Shown: positions 1 to 4,790 of the stretch, in pieces
Numbering within the stretch: position 1 is the first letter of the stretch
Layout: each line of letters opens with the position of its first letter
From: Phycisphaerae bacterium
GTDB lineage: Bacteria; Planctomycetota; Phycisphaerae; UBA1845; Fen-1342
Direction of reading: 5' to 3'
DNA: 5,753 bases
Assembly: GCA_026984555.1 (NCBI GenBank)
Contig: JALSRY010000018.1
Location: forward strand, 1-5,753
The notes under the pieces: generated by a model
What the model saw: the letters and a program-made list of their open reading frames with translations, nothing else
Databases searched by the model: none
What the model was told of the DNA's origin: nothing
Translations under genes and position numbers: made by a program

Positions 1-371
1 GCCTCACGAACAAGAAAAGCGCGATCGGGTTGTTCAACACCGTGGTCGTGCCGGCGTTTCCGACACGCATCCAGCAAATGGCCGTGATGGCCACGCTGAC
101 CGAGATCGGCGGTCGAACGCCGTTGCAGTTGCGGCTCATGCGTGACGAGGACAATCACGTGTTGATGAAGACGACCGGGCACGTCGAGGCGCCCGATCCG
201 CTGAGCATGGTGGACCTCGTGTTCGCGATGCAAGGTGTGCCGATCGAGAAACCGGGACAGTACGCGTTCGAACTGCTGAGCGGCCCGGAGCTGCTCGGTC
301 GCCGGCGGTTCCATGTCGTCAAGGGTGGCGCGGCACCACCGGGTTGGCACGTCGGCGGCACCCAGCCATGA
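1..371 (+). CDS. DUF6941-like conserved protein, 5'-truncated by window edge
   Basis: The reading frame is open from the left edge (first full codon at 3) to TGA at 369-371, giving 122 visible residues. The visible start (LTNKKSAIGLFNTVVVPAFP) resembles the beginning of DUF6941 proteins, where a short N-terminal strand is followed by a 'GK-x-x-x-IG-x-F' segment and then 'P-x-FP'. About 10-20 N-terminal residues therefore probably lie outside the window. The remainder alternates short strands and ends in a pattern usual for this family (PGQYAFELL, then a strand with LLGRRRFHVV). There is no signal peptide, membrane segment or catalytic motif in the visible part, so a small cytoplasmic beta-sandwich is likely. 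Its function is unknown. A TTG at 30 could be read as a start, but the family-like residues continue upstream of it. The gene converges on the helicase gene with 50 bp between stops. The family assignment is from remembered pattern and is moderately sure. Confidence 0.6.
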   Translation, partial: LTNKKSAIGLFNTVVVPAFPTRIQQMAVMATLTEIGGRTPLQLRLMRDEDNHVLMKTTGHVEAPDPLSMVDLVFAMQGVPIEKPGQYAFELLSGPELLGRRRFHVVKGGAAPPGWHVGGTQP

Positions 372-389
372 GAGCCGGAATCATGATCG

Positions 390-405
390 GCCCCGAACGC
401 GGGGC
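390..405. terminator. GC hairpin in the convergent gap, weak candidate bidirectional terminator
   Basis: GCCCCG (390-395) and CGGGGC (400-405) are perfect reverse complements around the tetraloop AACG. The hairpin sits in the 50-bp gap between two converging stop codons, where a shared terminator is expected. No T-tract follows on either strand, so classical intrinsic termination is doubtful and Rho or a simple transcription roadblock remains possible. Confidence 0.3.
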
Positions 406-421
406 GCTCGGGTCTCGCTGC

Positions 422-1861
422 TCAGTCCGGGCGGCGAAGCGGCCGCGGGCGGCGATTGGTGCGGAACCGGGCGCCGAGCGTGCGGCGGGGGGGGCGGATG
501 CCCCGGGCTTCCAGGTCCGGGTCGCGGTAGAGCAGTTGGTTGAGACGGCCGCGTGGTTGGGGCGGGGTTGCTTCGGATCGCGGGCTCTTGGACCGGCCGT
601 CGGCACCGCGCGCGGACCGTCCGCCCCGCCGATCGCCTCGCTCGCGGCGCGAGTCGGATTTCTCACGGCGATCTGCCGAGCGATCCCGCTCGCCTCGGTG
701 CCGGGACGAACGCTTGCGCGGTTCAGGGGCCTCGGCGCGCTCGAACGCATGTCCCAGACGCTGCTCGATTTCTTCGAGTAACTCGGCCTCGTCCGGTTCG
801 ACAAACGCGATGACCTCGCCGCGGCGACGCAGACGCGCAGCCTGTTCGAGCCGATGGATGTAGGTATCGGCGTCGGCGGGCAGGTCGTAATGAATCAGGT
901 GTGTCGCCGGAATCGTGCTCAGCCGGCGGGGGGGCGGGTCGCTCGCGAAAATGAGCTCGGTCTGGGGGCGCCGCCCCGAGCGCCCGCGAGCCTCACGCGC
1001 ACCCTTACGCCGCTCGTCGATCCGCCGGCAACTGATCCGGGCGCGGTCCACATGGTGCAGAACCTCGTCGGCATCGGTTTCGGGCCGGAGCAGAACGATC
1101 GTAAGTTTGGGCTTTTCCTGCTTGCAGTAGGAAATGAGCACATCGAGTTTGCGGTCGGCCGGCACTTCGAACACGGTCTGCCGAACGCCGTGGGCGCGGG
1201 GGCCGGTGGCGTCGGCCTCCACGCGCGCCGGCTCGTGCAGCAGCGCTGCGGCGAGGGCTTCGACCGGCTCGGTCCAGGAACCCGCGAGGATGAACGTCTG
1301 ATGAGACTCGGGGAGCCCCTCGGCGATCTTCCGCACACGTTCAGGGTCGCATTCTTCGGTGATGGCGTCGGCCTCGTCGATGACGACGTAACGCAGGTGT
1401 GAAAAATCGGCGTCGGCGTGGCCCGCGAGTTCTTCGGCGCCCCGCACGGTTGCGATGACGATGTCGGGGTTTCCCTCCAGCAGATCGCTCACCGATTGTC
1501 GTCGTCGCCCGCCACCGGCCACCGCCGTCGCCACTTCACAATCCGGACTGAAGCGGCCGATATTACGTTGGAGCTGGAGAGCCAGCGCCCGCGTGGGTTG
1601 GATGACCAGCGCTTGGAGCCCGTCGCCGGGGGTGATGGTCTGGAGTATCGGCAGGAGGTAGGCGTTGGTCTTGCCGGCCCCTGTCGACACGCGGGCGAGG
1701 CAGTCTCGGCCGGCGAGGGCGTGTGGAATCATCTTGACCTGGATATCCGTCGGCACCGCCATGTTGAGGCGCTCGAGTGCGGTGCGAAGCGTGTTGTGGA
1801 TTCCGAGATCGGCGAAGGTGGCGGTCGAGGATTGTTCGGTCGGGGTCACAGAATCGTTCAT
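422..1861 (-). CDS. DEAD-box RNA helicase-like protein with eroded second RecA domain and Arg-rich tail
   Basis: This 479-residue protein has the DEAD-box order. Phe16 and PTDIQ (37-41) form the Q motif, STGAGKT (59-65) is the Walker A motif, PTRALA (89-94) is motif Ia, a glycine cluster lies at 115-118, TVRG (138-141) replaces the usual TPGR, and DEAD is at 162-165. The second RecA domain (about 225-375) is recognisable by TIVLLRP (254-260), HYDLP (324-328) and YIHR (334-337). However, motif III SAT is GSW (194-196), motif V lacks the RGxD signature (FASDPPPRRL, 305-314) and motif VI reads HRLEQAAR rather than HRxGRxxR. Residues 375-479 form a basic, arginine-rich disordered tail of the kind that binds RNA in bacterial DEAD-box proteins. 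ATP and RNA binding look possible, but coupled unwinding is doubtful. The ATG at 1861 is preceded by AGGTGG at a spacing of 8. It is transcribed divergently from gspF and convergently with the DUF6941-like gene. Family confidence is high; activity is uncertain. Confidence 0.88.
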   Translation of the reverse strand: MNDSVTPTEQSSTATFADLGIHNTLRTALERLNMAVPTDIQVKMIPHALAGRDCLARVSTGAGKTNAYLLPILQTITPGDGLQALVIQPTRALALQLQRNIGRFSPDCEVATAVAGGGRRRQSVSDLLEGNPDIVIATVRGAEELAGHADADFSHLRYVVIDEADAITEECDPERVRKIAEGLPESHQTFILAGSWTEPVEALAAALLHEPARVEADATGPRAHGVRQTVFEVPADRKLDVLISYCKQEKPKLTIVLLRPETDADEVLHHVDRARISCRRIDERRKGAREARGRSGRRPQTELIFASDPPPRRLSTIPATHLIHYDLPADADTYIHRLEQAARLRRRGEVIAFVEPDEAELLEEIEQRLGHAFERAEAPEPRKRSSRHRGERDRSADRREKSDSRRERGDRRGGRSARGADGRSKSPRSEATPPQPRGRLNQLLYRDPDLEARGIRPPRRTLGARFRTNRRPRPLRRPD

Positions 1862-1869
1862 CTATCGGT

Positions 1870-1875
1870 CCACCT
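1870..1875 (-). promoter_or_regulatory. Ribosome binding site of the helicase gene
   Basis: On the minus strand AGGTGG lies 8 nt before the ATG at 1861-1859 and differs from AGGAGG at one base. It supports this ATG as the start. The Q-motif phenylalanine follows 15 residues later, as expected for the family. Confidence 0.6.
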
Positions 1876-1979
1876 GTCGTAACAGCAGGAGCGGGCGATC
1901 GTCGCGGTCGAGGCAGGTTGCCGCCGAGGGCCGCGTGCCGGGCCGCACACAGCCGTCATGGAGCCCGCTCGCGGGTCTC

Positions 1980-2008
1980 TTTCCAAGTGCTCTGTGCGGT
2001 GCCATAAT
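1980..2008 (+). promoter_or_regulatory. Candidate sigma70-type promoter for gspF (distal)
   Basis: TTTCCA (1980-1985) matches TTGACA at 4 of 6 bases. It is separated by 17 bp from CATAAT (2003-2008), which matches TATAAT at 5 of 6. Transcription would begin near 2015, just before the palindrome at 2034-2049. A match of this quality can arise by chance, so this is only a candidate. Confidence 0.25.
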
Positions 2009-2033
2009 CTAGCGGAAGCGAGCCGAATCACAA

Positions 2034-2049
2034 GGGACCAGATGGTCCC
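2034..2049. promoter_or_regulatory. 16-bp perfect palindrome, candidate operator
   Basis: GGGACCA (2034-2040) and TGGTCCC (2043-2049) are perfect reverse complements around a 2-nt centre, GA. The size and tight centre suit binding by a dimeric transcription factor better than an RNA hairpin. It lies about 20 nt downstream of the start predicted from the distal promoter, a position suited to repression. The factor is not known. Confidence 0.3.
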
Positions 2050-2085
2050 GCCGCTCCGATGGGGCTCGGGCCTTCCGCCCGGCCA

Positions 2086-2103
2086 AGCCGTTCGCCAACG
2101 GCT
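2086..2103. repeat. 7-bp inverted repeat upstream of the TATAGT box
   Basis: AGCCGTT (2086-2092) and AACGGCT (2097-2103) are perfect reverse complements around CGCC. The repeat lies 25 bp upstream of the TATAGT box, close to where a -35 region or an activator site would be. It could be an operator half-site pair or an RNA hairpin in transcripts from the distal promoter. Confidence 0.3.
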
Positions 2104-2128
2104 GCATCCCCGGAACCGCGGAGCCGTA

Positions 2129-2141
2129 TATAGTATTGGAC
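2129..2141 (+). promoter_or_regulatory. Candidate proximal -10 box (TATAGT) and start site for gspF
   Basis: TATAGT (2129-2134) matches TATAAT at 5 of 6 bases, inside an unusually AT-rich patch (2127-2137) in otherwise GC-rich sequence. No good -35 element lies 16-18 bp upstream, so an activator or alternative sigma factor would be needed. The predicted start, about 7 nt downstream near 2141, coincides with the beginning of the first leader hairpin at 2142. Confidence 0.3.
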
Positions 2142-2192
2142 AGGTGGTCGGCGGACCGACCGCCTCGGCGTGAGCAGCCGTAAGCCACGCCG
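2142..2192 (+). ncRNA. Tandem hairpins in the gspF 5' leader (unassigned cis element)
   Basis: The first hairpin pairs AGGTGGTCGG (2142-2151) with CCGACCGCCT (2156-2165) around the loop CGGA, giving 10 base pairs including one G-U. The second starts on the next base and pairs CGGCGTG (2166-2172) with CACGCCG (2186-2192) around a 13-nt loop. The second stem ends 5 nt before the AAAGG ribosome binding site. The pair could stabilise the mRNA 5' end, tune translation or bind a protein. It matches no riboswitch class I can recall, including the c-di-GMP classes that would make sense for secretion genes. Confidence 0.35.
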
Positions 2193-2213
2193 ATCAGAAA
2201 GGTTAGCGCAAGT

Positions 2214-3425
2214 ATGGCGACCTTCGCGTACAAAGCTCGTAGCCAGACCGGCGAGCAGGTTTCCGGCACGGTTGTGGCCGACACGCCCGCCGCCGCGGCC
2301 CGCATCCTCGACGAGCGAACCCTGCTGCCCATCGAGGTCGCGGAGGTCAGGGCCGCCGAGCGATCGTGGCTCACCGGCGGACACCGGCGGATCAGCCTGT
2401 CCAAGATTGGCGTGTTGTACGAGCAACTGGCCGACCTGCTCGGCGCCGGCGTGCCCGTGTTGCGGGCGTTGACCGTGCTCAGCCAGCAGGCGGGCAGCCC
2501 CTCACTGGGCCGCGTTCTGCGCGAGGTACGCGACGACGTGGCCGGCGGTATGACGCTGGCCGACGCGATGGACAAACACCCTTACGCCTTTCCCGGCCTG
2601 CACGTCTCGATGATCCGTGCCGGCGAGAAGGGCGGTTTTCTCGAACAGGTGCTCTCGCGCGTGTCGGACTTCGTCCGCCGGCAGGACGAGCTACGCAGCA
2701 AGTTTCTCGGATCGATGATCTATCCGTGCGTGCTGCTGACCGCGGGCATCGCGGCGATCACCGGCCTGATGATTTTCGTAGTGCCGAAGATTCGCGACCT
2801 GCTGGAGACGCAGCACCTGCCGCTGCCGACCATCATCGTGTTCGGCATCAGCGATTTGCTTGCCAACTACTGGATGCACATACTGGGCGTGCTCGCGGTG
2901 GTGGTGATCGCGCTCATCGGTTTCTTCCAGAGCCAGTTGGGGCGGCGGCTGGTCGCGAAAGTTCAGCTCCACGCACCGGGTTTCGGGAAGATTTATACGA
3001 TGGTGGCGTTGTGCCGCTTTTGCCGGATTTTCGGTACGCTGCTGGCCAATGGGATTCCCATCATCAACGCCTTGCGGATTTCGAAAGATTCGATGGGCAA
3101 CGTGATTCTGGCCGAAGCGGTCGAGAAGTCGGCCGAAAGCGTGACGTCCGGCGAATCGCTGGCCGATCCGCTGGCGCGGAGCGGCGTCTTTCCGCCAGCG
3201 ATCATGGACATGATCTCGGTGGCGGAGGAAAGTAATACGTTGGAAAAGGTTCTGGTGGGGATCGCCGACACCCAGGAGGCCCGGACGGCCCGGCAGATCG
3301 ATCTGTTCGTGCGGTTGCTCGAACCGATGATGCTGTTGATGATGGGGATGGCGGTGATGTTCATCGCGGTGGCACTGCTGTTGCCGATCTTGCGGATGGC
3401 GACGAGCGGATTCGGACAGATGTAG
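2214..3425 (+). CDS. gspF: Type II secretion inner-membrane platform protein GspF
   Basis: This 403-residue protein is full length for the GspF/PilC family. GspF is the polytopic core of the inner-membrane platform; it contacts the GspE ATPase and GspL and helps convert ATP hydrolysis into pseudopilus assembly. The N-terminal segment (1-48, beginning MATFAYKARS) is typical of T2SS GspF. Two homologous cytoplasmic GspF domains follow. The first (about 65-165) contains GAGVPVLRAL (77-86) and MIRAGEKGG (133-141); the second (about 262-370) contains LLANGIPIINAL (276-287) and MISVAEESNTLEKVL (333-347). Three hydrophobic membrane segments lie near 168-190, 222-238 and 371-393. The ATG at 2214 is preceded by AAAGG (2198-2202) at a spacing of 11, and the family N-terminus begins immediately, so the start is secure. 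gspG follows within 34 bp. gspE, usually just upstream, is replaced here by a divergent helicase gene. Confidence 0.96.
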   Translation: MATFAYKARSQTGEQVSGTVVADTPAAAARILDERTLLPIEVAEVRAAERSWLTGGHRRISLSKIGVLYEQLADLLGAGVPVLRALTVLSQQAGSPSLGRVLREVRDDVAGGMTLADAMDKHPYAFPGLHVSMIRAGEKGGFLEQVLSRVSDFVRRQDELRSKFLGSMIYPCVLLTAGIAAITGLMIFVVPKIRDLLETQHLPLPTIIVFGISDLLANYWMHILGVLAVVVIALIGFFQSQLGRRLVAKVQLHAPGFGKIYTMVALCRFCRIFGTLLANGIPIINALRISKDSMGNVILAEAVEKSAESVTSGESLADPLARSGVFPPAIMDMISVAEESNTLEKVLVGIADTQEARTARQIDLFVRLLEPMMLLMMGMAVMFIAVALLLPILRMATSGFGQM

Positions 3426-3448
3426 GTAGAAAGGCTTGCGAACCATGC

Positions 3449-3453
3449 AGGAG
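3449..3453 (+). promoter_or_regulatory. Ribosome binding site that decides the gspG start
   Basis: AGGAG lies 6 nt before the ATG at 3460. The in-frame TTG at 3436 and ATG at 3445 lack as good a site; AAAGG at 3430-3434 lies only 1 nt before the TTG and 10 nt before ATG 3445. Starting at 3460 leaves a 13-residue basic prepilin leader, a normal length. Confidence 0.6.
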
Positions 3454-3459
3454 TATCCA

Positions 3460-3900
3460 ATGGACCAGCGCGGGAGAAAACAGGTTTTGCGCAGCGCGTT
3501 TACGCTGCTGGAAGTGCTGATGGTGATCGTGATTCTTGGCGTGCTGGCGGCACTGATCGTGCCGCAGTTCAGCGGCACGCGCAAGAAAGCCATGATCGAC
3601 AGCACGCGCATCCAGATCCAGGGACTCGACAACGACCTGGAGCGTTTCAAGATGGATTGTGGCCGGTATCCCACTACCGACGAGGGGTTGGACGCCCTCG
3701 TACACAAACCAGACGACGAGGAAATCGCCGACAAGTGGGCCGGTCCCTATCTCAAGAAAACGCCCAAGGACGCTTGGGGCGAGGATCTGATCTACCAGCA
3801 GCCCGGCCAGTACAACGAAGAAGGCTACGATCTATCCAGCAAAGGACCAGACCGGACGGAAGGAACCGAAGACGACATCACCAACTGGGAGAAAACCTGA
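3460..3900 (+). CDS. gspG: Type II secretion major pseudopilin GspG
   Basis: This is a 146-residue prepilin that matures to 133 residues and forms the pseudopilus shaft. A basic leader (MDQRGRKQVLRSA) precedes FTLLEVL. Cleavage and N-methylation by the GspO/PilD peptidase are predicted between Ala13 and Phe14, with the conserved Glu at mature position 5 (Glu18). The hydrophobic helix covers about 14-36. The body has the GspG signatures GRYPTTDEGLDALV (68-81), WAGPYLKK (93-100), the PKDAWG turn (102-107) and a C-terminal calcium-loop region (YDLSSKGPD near 123-131, DDITNW at 138-143). Two features are less usual: Ala rather than Gly at -1, and Cys67 where Asn is common before GRYPT. ATG 3460 is chosen for its AGGAG site; starts at 3445 and 3436 would add 5 or 8 residues. 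It follows gspF closely and is separated from gspH by a terminator-like hairpin. Confidence 0.95.
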   Translation: MDQRGRKQVLRSAFTLLEVLMVIVILGVLAALIVPQFSGTRKKAMIDSTRIQIQGLDNDLERFKMDCGRYPTTDEGLDALVHKPDDEEIADKWAGPYLKKTPKDAWGEDLIYQQPGQYNEEGYDLSSKGPDRTEGTEDDITNWEKT

Positions 3901-3928
3901 TCGGCGCGATCCGGTCGCGCTGTTGTGC

Positions 3929-3977
3929 GGAACCCCGGGGCGCAGAGGGCGGGGTCTTGCTTGCGCCACGGGGTTTT
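3929..3977 (+). terminator. Terminator-like hairpin between gspG and gspH
   Basis: AACCCCGGGGCGCA (3931-3944) pairs with TGCGCCACGGGGTT (3962-3975), giving 13 Watson-Crick pairs and one internal G-A mismatch (3938/3968). Two G-U pairs (3929/3977 and 3930/3976) can extend the base. The loop is 17 nt, and the descending arm ends in TTTT (3974-3977). The stem starts 31 nt after the gspG stop, in non-coding sequence. The T-run is short, so partial termination or 3'-end protection of gspF-gspG mRNA is more likely than full termination. Either would favour GspG over GspH and GspI. Confidence 0.5.
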
Positions 3978-4043
3978 CGTGCGTTCGCGACGCAGGCACG
4001 CCGGACCGCCCCTCCGGTTACCCGTCGCCGATGAGAATCTGAC

Positions 4044-4790
4044 GTGCCCACTGTTGACCGTCCATGCCCGGCCACGCCAGCGCCGACCCGCGCCGCGGGT
4101 CGGACGGGCAACCCCTGCGCGGCAGCACACCCCGGTGGCGGATTCACCTTGCTCGAAGTACTGATCGTGCTTGTGCTGCTCGGCGTACTGGCCGCCATCG
4201 CCTGGCCGGATTTCAGCCAGGCCCGCCGGTCGCAGGAGCTCGACGAATCGGTCCGCCGGCTGACGACGCTGATCCAGATGTGCCGGGCCCGCGCCATGAA
4301 CGATGGCCGGGCCTACCGCATCACGTTCCGCACGGATGGAACGCTCCTGGTGACACGCCAGCGTGATCCGCTGTACGCGCCGGAGCAGTTCGTGAAGTTC
4401 CGCGAGTCTTGGGCGCAGTTGGCGTTCCTGCTCGAGCACGTATGGGTCGAGGCACTGCTGCCGCTGCCCGAAGGGCCGCCCCCGATCGACGTGGACGACA
4501 ACCTGATCGAATTCGAGGAGTTTCAGCAGGATCCGACTCCCATCGACCAGATGGATGAGGAGTTTCACCTCGATTTCGAGACCGACGGCACGAGCAACAG
4601 CGCACGTTGGATCCTGCGCGACGCGGGCGGTCGTGGCGTGCAGATGACGCTCGATGGGCGGCTCGGCCGCGTCGATGTCAAGAGCGTCGATCCCGAGGAT
4701 CCCGAGAGCCTGGAGCGACCGGAGCCCGTCGCCGAGGAAGAGGAAATACCATACGAAGACGAGCTCGAACCGCTGGAGGAACGCCCGTGA
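4044..4790 (+). CDS. gspH: Type II secretion minor pseudopilin GspH-like, with acidic C-terminal tail
   Basis: This 248-residue prepilin has GGG-FTLLEVLIVLVLLG at 31-47, with cleavage predicted after Gly33 and Glu at mature position 5 (Glu38). After the hydrophobic helix comes a helical segment with the GspH/FimT feel (RRLTTLIQMCRARAM, 71-85) and paired strands (AYRITFRTDGTLLV, 90-103). The C-terminal strands (FETDGTSNSARWILRD, 178-193; VQMTLDGRLGRVDV, 199-212) match the end of the GspH fold. In the T2SS, GspH sits in the tip complex with GspI, GspJ and GspK. GTG 4044 is the only plausible start because an in-frame TGA lies at 4032-4034; its ribosome binding site (GATGAG, 4030-4035) is weak. 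This leaves a long 33-residue leader containing two cysteines. A proline-rich acidic insert (about 140-172) and a tail (214-248) with 16 Asp/Glu and only 2 Arg after residue 215 make it larger than a typical GspH. The stop overlaps the gspI start. Confidence 0.85.
   Translation: MPTVDRPCPATPAPTRAAGRTGNPCAAAHPGGGFTLLEVLIVLVLLGVLAAIAWPDFSQARRSQELDESVRRLTTLIQMCRARAMNDGRAYRITFRTDGTLLVTRQRDPLYAPEQFVKFRESWAQLAFLLEHVWVEALLPLPEGPPPIDVDDNLIEFEEFQQDPTPIDQMDEEFHLDFETDGTSNSARWILRDAGGRGVQMTLDGRLGRVDVKSVDPEDPESLERPEPVAEEEEIPYEDELEPLEERP
4775..4779 (+). promoter_or_regulatory. Ribosome binding site of gspI, inside the end of gspH
   Basis: GGAGG lies 10 nt before ATG 4790 and 7 nt before the in-frame GTG at 4787. 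The site is strong but does not by itself choose between two starts that differ by one residue. It lies within the gspH coding sequence, consistent with translational coupling. Confidence 0.6.

Larger units (their letters stand above)
1862..2213. other. Divergent intergenic region between the helicase gene and gspF
   Basis: This 352-bp stretch separates two divergent genes, and I see no convincing coding sequence in it on either strand. It holds the helicase ribosome binding site (1870-1875), a short GC hairpin with CCCGC/GCGGG arms (about 1964-1975), a candidate promoter (1980-2008), a 16-bp palindrome (2034-2049), a 7-bp inverted repeat (2086-2103), a TATAGT box (2129-2134) and two adjacent hairpins (2142-2192). 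The density of dyads suggests regulation of the secretion operon. I found no clear minus-strand promoter for the helicase. Confidence 0.6.

Noticed and set aside
30..371. A complete 113-residue gene starting at TTG 30.
   Set aside because: Family-like residues (LTNKKSAIG) continue in frame upstream to the window edge, so the gene is truncated by the window rather than started at this TTG.
900..960. A frameshift in the helicase at the C7 run, explaining the missing motif V.
   Set aside because: Recognisable helicase sequence is in the same frame before (LIFASD) and after (HYDLP, YIHR), so a single frameshift cannot explain the loss.
854..1402. Plus-strand open frames opposite the helicase gene (also 344-781 and 1418-1882).
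   Set aside because: The helicase motifs on the minus strand are unmistakable, and the antisense translations are Arg/Gly/Ala-rich with no domain I recognise.
1958..2173. A 71-codon plus-strand open frame in the intergenic region.
   Set aside because: It lacks a good ribosome binding site, has no recognisable motif, and covers the palindrome, candidate promoter and hairpin sequences.
2142..2192. A c-di-GMP or other known riboswitch ahead of gspF.
   Set aside because: Two simple stems are present, but I cannot find the conserved core nucleotides of the c-di-GMP-I class or of any other class I can recall.
2009..2575. A minus-strand 188-codon open frame spanning the intergenic region and the start of gspF.
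   Set aside because: Half of it lies antisense to the conserved gspF N-terminus, it has Ser/Arg-rich composition without a recognisable motif, and accepting it would erase the promoter region of gspF.
2691..3734. A 347-codon open frame on the minus strand, opposite gspF and gspG.
   Set aside because: It is low-complexity, His/Gln/Arg-rich translation, antisense to two well-recognised genes and resembling no family. It is typical of a GC-rich shadow frame.
3979..4018. Small hairpins after the main stem (TGCGT/ACGCA and CCGGA/TCCGG).
   Set aside because: Five-pair stems are expected by chance in sequence this GC-rich, and neither is followed by a T-tract.
3825..4568. A minus-strand 247-codon open frame across the gspG-gspH gap.
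   Set aside because: It is antisense to both pseudopilin genes, and its composition fits a shadow of GC-rich coding sequence.
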